From an uncultured Alphaproteobacteria bacterium (lineage in GTDB: Bacteria > Pseudomonadota > Alphaproteobacteria > HIMB59 > GCA-002718135), in contig CACLBK010000005.1 in assembly GCA_902605135.1 (NCBI GenBank), positions 1 through 51,031 of the forward strand: a stretch of 51,031 nucleotides of DNA. The letters run 5' to 3'. Made by a program: the position numbers and the translations under genes. How positions within the stretch are numbered: the first letter of the stretch is position 1; each line of letters starts with the position of its first letter. Below are positions 1 to 9,426 of the stretch, piece by piece. The notes below the pieces were generated by a model, which was given only the letters and a program-made list of their open reading frames with translations, did not search any database and was not told the origin of the DNA.

Positions 1-702
1 GAAAAAGCTCTTACAATTTTTCTTAATAATCAAGAGATAGTAACGCTAATGTCTATTAGTGATCATCCAAAATATCTTGCAGTTGGGTATTTATTAAATC
101 AAAATATGCTTAAGAAAAATGACATAATTTCAAAAGTTGAAATTGATAAAGATTTAGGTTTGGTTGTTGTACGAACAAAACGTAAAACAAATTATGAAAG
201 TAAATTAAGAAAAAAAATAACAACTAGTGGTTGTGCAATAGGCACGGTATTTGGAGATATCTATGAGGAAATAAAAAAATCAAAATTAAAATCCAAAAAG
301 AAGATTAAACATAAATGGATTTATGAAATTTCAAAAAAAATTATATTAACACCGAGCTTATATTTAGAGACAGGAGCAATACATGGTTGTGCCATTATTC
401 ATAATAATAAACCATTAATTTATATGGAAGACGTAGGGAGACATAATGCTGTAGATAAAATTGCTGGTTTTATGTTTTTAAAAAAAATTAGCTCTTCAAA
501 TAAAATTTTTTACACTACAGGAAGACTAACTAGTGAAATGGTTATTAAAACTATAAAAATGGGTATTCCAATATTAATTTCTAGATCAGGATTTACAGCA
601 TGGGGTGTAGAGCTGGCGAGAGGCTCGAATTTAACACTTATTGGACGAGCAAAAGGAAAAAAATATTTAGCACTTTCTGGGGAACATAGAATTGACCATT
701 AA
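1..702 (+). CDS. fdhD: FdhD, sulfurtransferase for formate dehydrogenase activation (5' truncated by window)
   Basis: The frame is open back to base 1 and the sequence before the first ATG (base 49) already matches the family (TIFLNNQEIVTLM, then LAVGYL), so the true start lies outside the window. FdhD carries sulfur from a cysteine desulfurase to the molybdenum cofactor of formate dehydrogenase. The C-terminal half is typical: EDVGRHNAVDKI, then TTGRLTSEMV, IPILISRSG and a VELARGSNLTLIGRAKG end. The usual CxxC sulfur-carrying motif is replaced by SGCAIGTVFGD, with a single Cys (codon 232-234). It overlaps mobA by 11 bp. No formate dehydrogenase gene is in the window. Confidence 0.93.
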   Translation, partial: EKALTIFLNNQEIVTLMSISDHPKYLAVGYLLNQNMLKKNDIISKVEIDKDLGLVVVRTKRKTNYESKLRKKITTSGCAIGTVFGDIYEEIKKSKLKSKKKIKHKWIYEISKKIILTPSLYLETGAIHGCAIIHNNKPLIYMEDVGRHNAVDKIAGFMFLKKISSSNKIFYTTGRLTSEMVIKTIKMGIPILISRSGFTAWGVELARGSNLTLIGRAKGKKYLALSGEHRIDH

Positions 703-1294
703 TAAGAAAACAATTTTGTTTACTATACTTGCTGGCGGTCAGTCAAAAAGATTTGGAGGTGGATTTAAAGCTTTTGCTAAAATAAATGGAATTACAATCT
801 TAGACAAAATAATAAATAAGCTTAAAATATATAATAATGAAATAATAATAAATGCTAATGACTTAGAAAATTTTAAGAAAATTAATTACCCAATAATTGA
901 AGATAGATTCAAAGGTTTTCTGGGACCTTTAGCAGGGATTCACACATCTATGTTGTGGGCTAAAGAAAATTACAAAACCAAAGAATGGGTTTTTACTGTT
1001 CCAAGTGATACCCCATTTTTACCTGATAATCTATTAGATAAGTTTTTAGATGCATATGATGAAAATATAAAAATATTGATTGCAAGATCAAATAGTAGAC
1101 ATCATCCTGTTATAGCAATGTGGCATATTTCGTTAATAACTAGTTTAGAAAATGAGTTAAAATTAAAAAATAGTAAAATTATGTTTTGGGTTAAAAAACA
1201 CAGATATAAATTTGTTGAATTTGACAAAAGCCAGGAAAAGAATTTTTTCAATGTAAATACTCAAGAAGAATGGAATACTGCAAAAAATATCTAA
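692..1294 (+). CDS. mobA: Molybdenum cofactor guanylyltransferase MobA
   Basis: Transfers GMP from GTP to molybdopterin to make the MGD cofactor used by DMSO-reductase-family enzymes such as formate dehydrogenase. The N-terminal nucleotide-binding motif LAGGQSKRFGGG is clear, PSDTPFLP matches the metal-binding PxDxP segment, and HHPVIAMW is the family's C-terminal signature. The Asp that usually follows the glycine run (GGxDK) reads Phe here (GGGFKA), a small oddity. The start is a TTG at 692, overlapping the end of fdhD; there is no ATG at a sensible position. At 200 aa it is the normal length. Coupling with fdhD suggests that both serve one formate dehydrogenase. Confidence 0.9.
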   Translation: MTINKKTILFTILAGGQSKRFGGGFKAFAKINGITILDKIINKLKIYNNEIIINANDLENFKKINYPIIEDRFKGFLGPLAGIHTSMLWAKENYKTKEWVFTVPSDTPFLPDNLLDKFLDAYDENIKILIARSNSRHHPVIAMWHISLITSLENELKLKNSKIMFWVKKHRYKFVEFDKSQEKNFFNVNTQEEWNTAKNI

Positions 1295-1345
1295 GTTTAA
1301 TATTAATATATAAAAAATATTTTTTTTGTATAAAGAATATTTTAA

Positions 1346-2440
1346 ATGGTAAGCTCAATATATAAAATATTCCCAGGAATTATCTTTTGTTTTGTAATTG
1401 CTTATTCAGGCATATACCTTAGTGATTTTATTGGAATAGAAATTTTAAATTTAAAAAAAAGTCCAATATCACCAATAATGCTATCAATAATATTTGGTCT
1501 TTTGATAGGAAATATATTTCATATTAATAATTTTTTATTAGAGGGGATTAAGTTTTCTTTAAAATTTATTCTAAGATTAGGAATAATATGTCTTGGTATT
1601 AGACTGGGACTATTAGATATTTTTAAAGTTGGAATAGTTGGAATACCTCTAATTGTTGCTTGTATTATTATATCAATCTTGGTTGTAAATTATTTATGTA
1701 AGTTATTAAATGTTTCTTCAAAAATGGGATCATTAATTGCAGTTGGAACAAGTATTTGTGGAGCATCTGCAATTGTAGCAACTAGTCCTGCAATTAATGC
1801 TGATAAAGAGGAAGTTGCTTATGCCATAGCTAATATTACAATATTTGGAATAATTGCAATGTTCCTATATCCATTTATGGCATATTATCTTTTTAGTGGA
1901 GATGAGTTAGCATCGGGATTATTTCTTGGAACTTCAATACATGAAACAGCTCAGGTTGCTGGTGCTGGATTGATATATGCGGAGCAATTCAATTCACCAA
2001 AAACTATGGATATAGCAACGATTACAAAATTAGTAAGAAATGTCAGTATGATAATCGTAATTCCTACAATAAGCTATATGTATCTAAGAAATAATGTTGG
2101 TGAAAATAATAACAAACCATCATTAATATCTATGTTTCCAATTTTCATAATTGGTTTTATTCTTATGGGTCTTATAAGATCAATTGGAGATTATGGAATT
2201 CAAAATAGTAACTTAGCTTTTGAATTATTAAATAATAATAACTGGCAATTAATTATCAAGCTTATTAAATCTATCGCTGAGTATTCTTTGGCAATAGCAA
2301 TGGCAGCAGTTGGTATAAGTACAAATTTAGTTTCTTTAAAAAGTTTAGGTATAAGACCATTTTATGTTGGTTTTTCTGCAGCATGTTGTGTTGGAATAGT
2401 AAGTTATATCGGAATCATAATACTGAATAATTTTATATAA
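1346..2440 (+). CDS. YeiH/UPF0324-family putative anion (sulfate) exporter
   Basis: A 364-residue integral membrane protein with about ten hydrophobic segments. The family signature GTSICGASAIVATSPAI lies at residues 134-150, followed by FLGTSIHETAQVAGAG. The family is annotated as putative sulfate exporters, but substrate evidence is thin. It stands 51 bp after mobA and 63 bp before a TauE/SafE permease, so two unrelated export families for sulfur oxyanions or organosulfonates are side by side. The function in sulfur anion export is inferred from family and neighbours. Confidence 0.85.
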   Translation: MVSSIYKIFPGIIFCFVIAYSGIYLSDFIGIEILNLKKSPISPIMLSIIFGLLIGNIFHINNFLLEGIKFSLKFILRLGIICLGIRLGLLDIFKVGIVGIPLIVACIIISILVVNYLCKLLNVSSKMGSLIAVGTSICGASAIVATSPAINADKEEVAYAIANITIFGIIAMFLYPFMAYYLFSGDELASGLFLGTSIHETAQVAGAGLIYAEQFNSPKTMDIATITKLVRNVSMIIVIPTISYMYLRNNVGENNNKPSLISMFPIFIIGFILMGLIRSIGDYGIQNSNLAFELLNNNNWQLIIKLIKSIAEYSLAIAMAAVGISTNLVSLKSLGIRPFYVGFSAACCVGIVSYIGIIILNNFI

Positions 2441-2503
2441 TTTTCTAAAATAAATATAATTTGTACTTATGAAGTAATAATTATATAAAATTTATAACAA
2501 AAT

Positions 2504-3418
2504 ATGTCAATTTACCTTCCAATAGCTGAAATGAACGTCAATATTTTTCTCATTATCTTTATTGGTATGAGTATAGGAATTCTTTCAGGAATTTTTGGTG
2601 TTGGTGGTGGATTTTTAATGACACCACTATTAATTTTTTTAGGCATTCCTCCAGTTGTAGCTGTTGGCTCTGAAGCTCCACACGTTTTAGCAACTTCAGT
2701 TTCAGGTTTTATTGCTCACTGGAGAAAAAGGAATGTTGATATAAAGATGGGTATATTCCTTTTAGTTGGAGGTTTAATTGGTTCCACAGTTGGTGTAAAT
2801 ATTTTCAGTTATCTAAAAAACTTTGGGCAAATAGATTTAGTTATTCAATTATTATTTCTTTTCTTTTTAGGTTTTATTGGTTTTAGTATGGCTTTTGAAA
2901 GTGCTAGAACCACAATAAAACAGTATAGAGCAAGAAATATCAGAAGAACAAAACTGCATCAACATTCTTGGTTTCACGGACTTCCATTCAAAATTCGCTT
3001 TCGTAGATCAAAACTTTATATAAGTGCTATACCACCTGTACTCATAGGGTTCGCGGTTGGAGTAATGTCCGCAATGATGGGGGTCGGAGGAGGGTTTATA
3101 ATGATACCTGCAATGGTATACATACTTGGAATGCCAACAAGTATAGTAGTTGGAACATCTTTATTTCAAATAATTTTTGTTACTGCTAATGCAACATTCT
3201 TTCAATCTTACATAAATTATAACGTAGATATTGTGCTGTCTGCACTAATGATATTTGGAGGAGTAATTGGTGCACAAATTGGTGTAATTTTTGGATCTAA
3301 ATTAAAAGCAGAATATTTAAGAGGTATTTTAGCTATATTAGTACTAGGAGTCTGTGGTAAAATATTTACCGATCTAGTTTTAAGACCAAATGATTTATTT
3401 TCATTGGTAATGATATGA
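2504..3418 (+). CDS. TauE/SafE (TSUP) family sulfite/organosulfonate exporter-like permease
   Basis: A 304-residue membrane protein built from two related halves, each starting with the TSUP glycine motif: GIFGVGGGFLMTPLL (residues 29-43) and MSAMMGVGGGFIMIPAM (188-204). A basic cytoplasmic loop lies between them around residues 139-170. TSUP members move sulfite, sulfoacetate or other anions across the inner membrane. In many alphaproteobacteria this type sits beside a TIGR02186 protein, as here, with one extra small gene between them. Its TGA stop overlaps the next ATG (ATGA). Confidence 0.88.
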   Translation: MSIYLPIAEMNVNIFLIIFIGMSIGILSGIFGVGGGFLMTPLLIFLGIPPVVAVGSEAPHVLATSVSGFIAHWRKRNVDIKMGIFLLVGGLIGSTVGVNIFSYLKNFGQIDLVIQLLFLFFLGFIGFSMAFESARTTIKQYRARNIRRTKLHQHSWFHGLPFKIRFRRSKLYISAIPPVLIGFAVGVMSAMMGVGGGFIMIPAMVYILGMPTSIVVGTSLFQIIFVTANATFFQSYINYNVDIVLSALMIFGGVIGAQIGVIFGSKLKAEYLRGILAILVLGVCGKIFTDLVLRPNDLFSLVMI

Positions 3419-3822
3419 TATCAATATTTAATTTTTCAATTAATTTATTGATTGTAGTTTGTCTCTTCATATATTTTATTTTTATAACTATTGATTTTAA
3501 TCTAAAGAATATTGAATATTTTTTAATCCTAATAATTGTTTTTAACTCATTTAACAAAATATATATTTGGTCAAATTTCAGAGTATTTATTAAAAAAGAT
3601 CTTAATAAAATATTTAGAGAAATACTATTTAATGTGTCATTTACAAAACTAAACATTATTATTTTATCAACTCTTATTCCAATTTATATGCTTATACAAA
3701 AAGATATATTAGTGGTTGATATATTGATTGAGAAAGCATCTTTTTTATTAGTATCTTTTTTTGCATTAATTGGATTTTATTTAGAATTTTTTATTTTAGA
3801 AGTGACAAAAATAGATGATTAA
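3415..3822 (+). CDS. Small integral membrane protein of unknown function
   Basis: A 135-residue, very hydrophobic protein with about four predicted membrane segments (roughly residues 7-27, 32-45, 78-95 and 105-128) and a basic loop around residues 55-70. I recognise no family. That it is real is supported by ATGA overlap with the TauE/SafE gene upstream and an 8-bp overlap with the TIGR02186 gene downstream, which suggests translational coupling. Its position between the two partners hints at a third membrane component, but its function is unknown. Composition alone does not rule out a fast-evolving remnant. Confidence 0.65.
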   Translation: MISIFNFSINLLIVVCLFIYFIFITIDFNLKNIEYFLILIIVFNSFNKIYIWSNFRVFIKKDLNKIFREILFNVSFTKLNIIILSTLIPIYMLIQKDILVVDILIEKASFLLVSFFALIGFYLEFFILEVTKIDD

Positions 3823-4579
3823 AAATTTATTTATAAAGTTTTCTTTTAATCTAATAATTTTATTGACTATTATTTTTTTTTATAATTTTATTCAAGCTGA
3901 AGAAATTTACTTTGACTTATCTGAAGATAATATTGAATTAAAAACAGATTTTAATGGAAAGGAAATTATTATTTTTGGATTATTAAAAAATGATCACGAG
4001 ACACTTTTAACAATTAAGGGGCCACCTTCAAAAATGAGAATGCAAAAAAAAGAAAGATATTTTGGAATATGGATAAATAATCAATACGTTACTTATAGTA
4101 ATATTCCATCTTTATTCTTTTTATCTTCTTCAAAAGATATTAACGAAATTTTGCCTGAGTCAATATTAATTAATGAGGATCTTAGTTTTGAAAAAATTTT
4201 AAATAATAAAAATTTCAATCAAAATTTTATTTTTAAAAATGACCAAGAAAATTGGAATGAAAATTTTGTTAGAATAAAAAAAGAACAATCATTTTATAAA
4301 AATTTTGAAATGAAGAAGATAAAAGATAAATTATTTCAAACAAGTGTTTTTTTTCCAACAAATACTATACCAGGGATTTATAAAGTTGATATTTACTATA
4401 TAAGAAATAAAACAATTATGAGTAATGATCAAAAAAATATAGTTATAAAAAAATCCGGTATAGGAAGTCAAATATTTGATTTTGCAAATAAAAATGCAGC
4501 TACATACGGAGTTTTTGTAATTATCTTTTCAATATTCTCAGGTTTTATTGCTGCTGCTTTATTTAGGAGAAGTAAATGA
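3815..4579 (+). CDS. TIGR02186 family (Alph_Pro_TM) exported membrane-anchored protein
   Basis: Begins with a signal peptide (residues 1-28, cleavage likely after FIQA) and ends with one membrane segment plus a basic tail (GFIAAALFRRSK), giving a periplasmic domain of about 200 residues tethered by its C-terminus. The segments EIIIFGLL, TIKGPPSKMRMQKKERYFGIW and VTYSNIPSLF match the alphaproteobacterial TIGR02186/PF09608 family as I recall it. That family is typically next to a TauE/SafE permease, which supports the call. Biochemical function is unknown; a periplasmic accessory to the permease is an inference. Confidence 0.8.
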   Translation: MIKNLFIKFSFNLIILLTIIFFYNFIQAEEIYFDLSEDNIELKTDFNGKEIIIFGLLKNDHETLLTIKGPPSKMRMQKKERYFGIWINNQYVTYSNIPSLFFLSSSKDINEILPESILINEDLSFEKILNNKNFNQNFIFKNDQENWNENFVRIKKEQSFYKNFEMKKIKDKLFQTSVFFPTNTIPGIYKVDIYYIRNKTIMSNDQKNIVIKKSGIGSQIFDFANKNAATYGVFVIIFSIFSGFIAAALFRRSK

Positions 4580-5049
4580 GTGATGAAAGATATATTCTAG
4601 TTGTAGCAGATAATTCAGAAGAAATGAATACAGCTCTTGAGTATGCTTGCGCAAGATCAAAAAAAACAGGAAGAAAAATTATAATTGCAACATTCATTGA
4701 GCCTTTAGATGTTCTAACAACAAAGGGTGTTACAGATATTATGAAAGAAGAAGCTAGAGATGAAGCAGAAAAAATTCTCAAAAAAGCTGCCTCATTTGTA
4801 CAGGAAAGAACAGGTGACTATCCTGCTCTCTCTTTAAGAGAAGGAGATACCATTTCTGAATTAAAACATTTATTAGATGAGGAAAAAAATATTAATGTTC
4901 TTGTTTTAGCAGCTAATACTGATCCAAATAGTAAGAATCCTGGTCCAATAATTACTTCTCTTGTAAGTAATGAAATAACAACTCTTAGGATACCCATAAT
5001 GATAGTGCCTGGAAATTTATCTTTTGACCACATTGCACAAATAACTTAA
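4576..5049 (+). CDS. Universal stress protein UspA family
   Basis: A single UspA domain of 157 residues with an alpha/beta Rossmann-like pattern: YILVVADNSEEMNTALEYA at the N-terminus and IPIMIVPGNL at the end. The usual GxxGx9GS/T ATP-binding stretch is degenerate here (AANTDPNSKNPGPIITSLV), resembling the form seen in other alphaproteobacterial members. ATP binding is therefore uncertain. Its ATG overlaps the stop of the TIGR02186 gene (ATGA), so it belongs to the same transcript; pyrE follows after 4 nt. Confidence 0.85.
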   Translation: MSDERYILVVADNSEEMNTALEYACARSKKTGRKIIIATFIEPLDVLTTKGVTDIMKEEARDEAEKILKKAASFVQERTGDYPALSLREGDTISELKHLLDEEKNINVLVLAANTDPNSKNPGPIITSLVSNEITTLRIPIMIVPGNLSFDHIAQIT

Positions 5050-5053
5050 ATAT

Positions 5054-5689
5054 ATGTCAAAAGAGATAGCTAAAATATTAGTAGATATAAAGTCTATTAA
5101 TTTTTCATTTGACAAGCATTTTACTCTTACATCTGGTTTAGCCAGTCCTGTTTATGTTGATTGTAGAAAAATTATTTCTTTTACAAAAGAAAGAAATTTT
5201 ATAATAGATAAAGCTATAGATTATTTAAGCAAAAACAATATTGAGGCAGAAATCATTGCTGGTGGAGAGACTGCTGGAATTCCCTATGCGGCGTTTATTT
5301 CTCAAAAATTAAATAAAAAAATGGTTTATATAAGGAAAAAAACAAAGGGTTTTGGAAAAAATAAACAAATTGAAGGTGAGTTTAAAAATAATCAAAAAGC
5401 TCTTTTAGTTGAAGATCTTGCTACTGATGGAGGTAGTAAAATAATTTTTATTAATGCAATGCGTGAAGCTGGATTAAAAGTAAAAGATATATTTGTGATA
5501 TTTTATTACAATATTTTTAATTTTAGTGAATCAAAATTATATGAATTAAATGTAAATATGCACTCACTATGCACTTGGAAAGATATAATAAATTATATTG
5601 AAAGTGAGAAAATATATTCTGAAGATAAGATTTTAAATTTAAAAGAATTTTTAAATGATCCAGATAAATGGAGAAAAAAATATGCGTGA
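5054..5689 (+). CDS. pyrE: Orotate phosphoribosyltransferase
   Basis: Makes orotidine 5'-phosphate from orotate and PRPP in pyrimidine synthesis. The N-terminal FTLTSGLASPVYVDCRKI, the loop segment IRKKTKGFGKNKQIEG and the PRPP-binding motif ALLVEDLATDGGSK are all present. At 211 residues it is the usual length. It starts 4 nt after uspA and overlaps the following nucleotidyltransferase start by 8 bp. Confidence 0.93.
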   Translation: MSKEIAKILVDIKSINFSFDKHFTLTSGLASPVYVDCRKIISFTKERNFIIDKAIDYLSKNNIEAEIIAGGETAGIPYAAFISQKLNKKMVYIRKKTKGFGKNKQIEGEFKNNQKALLVEDLATDGGSKIIFINAMREAGLKVKDIFVIFYYNIFNFSESKLYELNVNMHSLCTWKDIINYIESEKIYSEDKILNLKEFLNDPDKWRKKYA

Positions 5690-6116
5690 AATAGTTGTGG
5701 TCAGTGGAGGTTTTGATCCAATTCACAGTGGTCATATAAAATTAATTAAAGAGGCTGCTGAACATGGAGAAGTTGTAGTTTTATTAAATTCTGATTTATG
5801 GCTTCAAAAAAAGAAGGGTAAAGAATTTCTACCTTTTGTAGAAAGAATTGTAATTATGAATGAATTAAAAAATGTTATTGATGTTATAGAATTTGATGAC
5901 AGAGATCAGACCTGCATCGATGGTCTTAAAAAAGTGAGGAATAAATATCCAGAAACTATTATTAAATTTGCAAATGGAGGTGATAGAAATAATAATACAA
6001 CACCAGAATCAATATTCTGTGAAGAAAATAATATACAGTTACTTTGGGGTATAGGTGGAGATAATAAATCAAATTCTAGTTCATGGATTTTACAGAAATG
6101 GAAAGAAAATAATTAA
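5682..6116 (+). CDS. Cytidylyltransferase-family nucleotidyltransferase
   Basis: About 144 residues with the nucleotidyltransferase signature GGFDPIHSGHIKLIKEA (HxGH motif) right at the N-terminus, as in the RfaE C-domain, TagD and PanC-like superfamily. The later ISSxT-like element is not obvious. The ATG at 5682 is chosen because a ggag ribosome-binding site lies at 5670-5673 and the fold begins immediately; an in-frame start at 5655 would add nine residues with no matching fold. The substrate cannot be read from sequence; heptose, glycerol-3-phosphate or another phospho-sugar are possible. Its 3' end overlaps convergent pdxH by 4 bp. Confidence 0.75.
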   Translation: MREIVVVSGGFDPIHSGHIKLIKEAAEHGEVVVLLNSDLWLQKKKGKEFLPFVERIVIMNELKNVIDVIEFDDRDQTCIDGLKKVRNKYPETIIKFANGGDRNNNTTPESIFCEENNIQLLWGIGGDNKSNSSSWILQKWKENN

Positions 6117-6718
6117 GGATATAATTTTCTAGTAACCCAATCATCTTTCTCCCTTCGGAATTCCAACCTATCATGCAATCTAAATGGCATATCCTGCCAA
6201 AATTCAATTAATAAAGGAGTTACTAGGTAACCATTCCAATGTACAGGTCTTGGGACGTCATTATCAGAAAATTTTTTTTCAAACTCTTTTACCTTATTAA
6301 TTAACGTGGATCTATCATCTAATTCTTCTGACTGCAAGGAAGCCCAAGCTCCTATTCTACTTCCTAATGGTCTAGAATTATAATATTCATCAGCATCAGT
6401 ACTAGAAATTTGTGAGACATTACCTTCTATTCTGATTTGTCTTTGAAGTGTTTTCCAATGAAAATTTAATGCTACACTAACATTTTTTTGAATTGCCTTA
6501 CCTTTTTTACTATTTGAGTTAGTGTAAAAAACAAAACCTGTTTCATCATACGATTTTAGTAAAACAATTCGTGAACTGGGTTTTCCATCAGAAGATATTG
6601 TAGCAAGATTCATAGCGTTTGGATCATTGATTTCACTTTTCTTTGCCTCTTCAAACCATTCTTGAAACAGTGCAATTGGTTTTTTATTAGAATTTATTAA
6701 TTTTTGATTTGATTGCAT
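6113..6718 (-). CDS. pdxH: Pyridoxamine/pyridoxine 5'-phosphate oxidase
   Basis: FMN enzyme that oxidises PNP or PMP to pyridoxal 5'-phosphate. Family segments in order: AMNLATISSDGKPSSRIVLLK, GFVFYTNSNSKKGKAI, VALNFHWKTLQRQIRIEG, YYNSRPLGSRIGAWASLQS, VPRPVHWNGYLVTP, and the PLP/FMN-binding end FRLHDRLEFRR. The ATG at 6718 gives 201 residues, close to the family length; longer reading to 6799 adds only an AT-rich leader. It is a lone gene, convergent with the nucleotidyltransferase and divergent from fabI over 69 bp. Confidence 0.93.
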   Translation of the reverse strand: MQSNQKLINSNKKPIALFQEWFEEAKKSEINDPNAMNLATISSDGKPSSRIVLLKSYDETGFVFYTNSNSKKGKAIQKNVSVALNFHWKTLQRQIRIEGNVSQISSTDADEYYNSRPLGSRIGAWASLQSEELDDRSTLINKVKEFEKKFSDNDVPRPVHWNGYLVTPLLIEFWQDMPFRLHDRLEFRREKDDWVTRKLYP

Positions 6719-6787
6719 ATTATAGATATGAATATTATTTTTATAAGTATATATATCTATATTTATAAAAAAACACTGATTTACATT

Positions 6788-7615
6788 ATGTTGATGCAAA
6801 ATAAAAAAGGTCTGATTATGGGAGTAGCAAATGACAGATCTATTGCTTGGGGTATTGCTAATAAATTAGCAGAGCAAGGCGCAGAAATAGCACTTACCTA
6901 TCAAGGAGAAGCTCTTAAAAAAAGAGTTCAACCACTTGCTGAAGAAATAGGTTCTAATACCATAATTCCTTGTGATGTTTCAGACTCACAAAGTATGAAT
7001 AATGTTTTTGAAACAATTAAAAATAAATGGGGTGAATTAGATTTTCTTGTTCATGGAATTGGTTTTTCTAACAAAGATGAATTAAGAGGTAAATATTACA
7101 ATACATCTTCTGATAATTTTAAACAAACTATGCATATATCATGCTATTCTTTTACAGAGGCATGCAGGCTTGCAGAACCTTTAATGAATAATGGTGGATC
7201 AATTTTAACTTTAACATATTATGGATCAGAACAGGTTATGCCTCACTATAATGTTATGGGAGTCGCAAAAGCAGCTTTAGAGGCTAGTGTAAGATATTTA
7301 GCAGTTGATTTGGGAGAAAAAAATATAAGAGTTAATGCCATTAGTGCTGGCCCAATTAAAACTTTGGCAGCATCAGGAATAGGTGATTTTAGATTTATTC
7401 TAAAATGGAACGAGCTTAATGCTCCACTTAAAAGAAATGTAAATCAGCAAGATGTTGGAAATTCTGCATTGTATCTCTTAAGTGATCTTGGGAGTGCTGT
7501 TACTGGTGAGATACAACATGTTGATTGTGGCTATCATACTGTAGGAATGGTTGCAGTTGATGAGAGTGAAAGTGTTTCTGAATTATTAGGTGAATTTACA
7601 AATTCTAAAAAATGA
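6788..7615 (+). CDS. fabI: Enoyl-[acyl-carrier-protein] reductase (NADH)
   Basis: Carries out the last reduction of each fatty-acid elongation cycle. The short-chain-dehydrogenase fold of the FabI type is clear: [17 protein letters not shown] cofactor loop near the N-terminus, LVHGIGFS, and the catalytic pair in [17 protein letters not shown] (Tyr154, Lys161 from the chosen start). [22 protein letters not shown] follows. ATG 6788 or ATG 6794 are both possible starts; longer reading into 6713 gives only AT-rich junk. No strong ribosome-binding site is visible. The stop overlaps the aroC ATG (ATGA). Confidence 0.93.
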   Translation: MLMQNKKGLIMGVANDRSIAWGIANKLAEQGAEIALTYQGEALKKRVQPLAEEIGSNTIIPCDVSDSQSMNNVFETIKNKWGELDFLVHGIGFSNKDELRGKYYNTSSDNFKQTMHISCYSFTEACRLAEPLMNNGGSILTLTYYGSEQVMPHYNVMGVAKAALEASVRYLAVDLGEKNIRVNAISAGPIKTLAASGIGDFRFILKWNELNAPLKRNVNQQDVGNSALYLLSDLGSAVTGEIQHVDCGYHTVGMVAVDESESVSELLGEFTNSKK

Positions 7616-8682
7616 CTTCTAATTCAATAGGAAAAATCTTTAATTTTACTACATGGGGAGAAAGCCATGGCAAAGCTATTGGTTGTGTTGTCGATGGAGT
7701 TCCATCAAACATAAATTTAACTGAAAAAGATATTCAACCCTACTTAGATAAAAGAAAACCTGGTCAGTCAAAATTTACAACTCAGAGAAAAGAAGAGGAT
7801 AAAGTTGAAATACTATCTGGAACTTTTGAAGGAAAAACAACGGGTCATCCTATTTCTCTAATTATTTACAATCAAGATCAGAGATCAAAAGATTATGGTG
7901 ATATCAAAAGTAAATTTAGACCAGGTCATGCAGATTACACATATTGGAAAAAATATGGCATAAGAGATTATAGGGGTGGTGGTAGATCTAGTGCTAGAGA
8001 AACTGCGATGAGAGTAGCAGCAGGGGCAATAGCGAGAAAAATCATAAAAAATAAAATTAAAAATCAAGTTGTAATAACAGGTGCATTAATTCAAATAGGT
8101 AATTATAAAATTAATTATGATAATTGGAATAATAATTTTATTCTAAAAAATAATTTTTGGAGTCCTGATAAAGAAATTATTAAAATATGGGAAAACGAAA
8201 TACAAACTGCAAGAAAATCTGGTTCCTCTTTAGGTGCCATAATTGAAATAAGAGTAAAAGGTTTGCCCGCTGGATTAGGAGAACCTATATATGAAAAAAT
8301 AGACTCTGATATAGCCAAGGGTTTAATGTCTATTAATGCTGTTAAGGGTGTAGAAATGGGAAATGGGTTTAGCAGTGTTTATGAAACTGGAATTTCTAAT
8401 GTTGATGAAATGAGAATTAAAAATAAAAAACCTTTATTTCTTTCAAATAATAATGGTGGAGTTCTTGGGGGCATTACAACTGGCCAAGAATTAATTACGA
8501 GGTTTGTAGTAAAACCGACAAGTTCAATATTATCGACAAAAAAAACAATTAATACAAAATTAAAAGAAACAACAATATCTACTAAAGGTCGTCATGATCC
8601 ATGTGTTGGTATAAGAGCTGTTCCTGTTGGTGAAGCAATGGTTGCCACAACTATAGCTGATCACTGTTTAAGATTTCTTTAA
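7612..8682 (+). CDS. aroC: Chorismate synthase
   Basis: Converts EPSP to chorismate with reduced FMN, the last shikimate-pathway step. Signatures: [19 protein letters not shown] (residues 14-32), [14 protein letters not shown], the flavin/substrate motif [20 protein letters not shown], and the C-terminal [19 protein letters not shown]. At 356 residues it is full length. It is translationally coupled to fabI by ATGA overlap, and its last 15 bp overlap the convergent tlyA gene. Confidence 0.95.
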   Translation: MTSNSIGKIFNFTTWGESHGKAIGCVVDGVPSNINLTEKDIQPYLDKRKPGQSKFTTQRKEEDKVEILSGTFEGKTTGHPISLIIYNQDQRSKDYGDIKSKFRPGHADYTYWKKYGIRDYRGGGRSSARETAMRVAAGAIARKIIKNKIKNQVVITGALIQIGNYKINYDNWNNNFILKNNFWSPDKEIIKIWENEIQTARKSGSSLGAIIEIRVKGLPAGLGEPIYEKIDSDIAKGLMSINAVKGVEMGNGFSSVYETGISNVDEMRIKNKKPLFLSNNNGGVLGGITTGQELITRFVVKPTSSILSTKKTINTKLKETTISTKGRHDPCVGIRAVPVGEAMVATTIADHCLRFL

Positions 8683-9417
8683 AACACTATAAATCAAAAA
8701 CTCTTTATTTCCTTTTGGTCCAGTTATTGGACTTTCAACTAAACCTACGACTTCTGCTTTAATTGTTTTTTTAAACCAATTCGATATATCATTACATACT
8801 TGTTCATGAATCAAAGGATCTCTTACAATACCTTTTTTCAAATTTATTTTATTGGTTTCAAATTGTGGCTTAATAAGTGAAATAATCTCAGCTTTACTTG
8901 ATAAAAGCTTTAAGCTAGGTTCAATTACCTTTGTTAGACTTATAAAACTAACATCACAGACTACCACATTAATTTTTTCATGAATTATTGAGTTATCTAA
9001 ATATTTAGCGTTGAAATTTTCTACACTGATAATTTTTTTATCTTTTTTTAATTTTTCGTGAAGTTGATTTGTACCAACATCAATAGAATATATTTTTTTA
9101 GCATTTTTTTTTAAAAGAACTTCTGTAAAGCCACCAGTTGATGAACCGATATCTAGACAAATTTTATTTTCAATATCAATCTTAAAATGATCAATCGCTT
9201 TCAGTAATTTAAACGCACCTCTTGATACCCATGGAGGATGAAGTTGTTTAATTTTTATTTTCGAATTTTCATTAAAATTGTTACCACTTTTGGTAATAAT
9301 TTTATCGTTTACATAGACTTGGCCGGCCATAATCATGGATTGGGCTTTTGATTTCGTTTCAGCTAATTTTCTATCAATTAAAAGCTGATCAAGTCTTATT
9401 TTAAGATTTTTACCCAA
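8668..9417 (-). CDS. tlyA: TlyA family rRNA methyltransferase (S4 plus FtsJ domains)
   Basis: The N-terminal S4 RNA-binding domain ([19 protein letters not shown] through VYVNDKII) is followed by an FtsJ-type SAM methyltransferase domain with [17 protein letters not shown] as motif I. The family 2'-O-methylates ribosomal RNA; some members are called hemolysins by old annotation. Start: a TTG at 9417, forced by an in-frame stop (the xseB stop) twelve bases upstream and no ATG before residue 28. It is the last gene of the DUF6476-xseB-tlyA run. Confidence 0.88.
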   Translation of the reverse strand: MGKNLKIRLDQLLIDRKLAETKSKAQSMIMAGQVYVNDKIITKSGNNFNENSKIKIKQLHPPWVSRGAFKLLKAIDHFKIDIENKICLDIGSSTGGFTEVLLKKNAKKIYSIDVGTNQLHEKLKKDKKIISVENFNAKYLDNSIIHEKINVVVCDVSFISLTKVIEPSLKLLSSKAEIISLIKPQFETNKINLKKGIVRDPLIHEQVCNDISNWFKKTIKAEVVGLVESPITGPKGNKEFLIYSVLKKS

Positions 9418-9426
9418 ATTTGAAAA

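Noticed and set aside
1295-1345. A-run and T-run after mobA as an intrinsic terminator
   Set aside because: The A-run/T-run could pair but there is no G/C in the stem; such runs occur throughout this AT-rich DNA.
3366-3656. Minus-strand open frame over the TauE/SafE end and the 135-aa gene
   Set aside because: No start signal or family match, and it conflicts with the two overlapping plus-strand genes.
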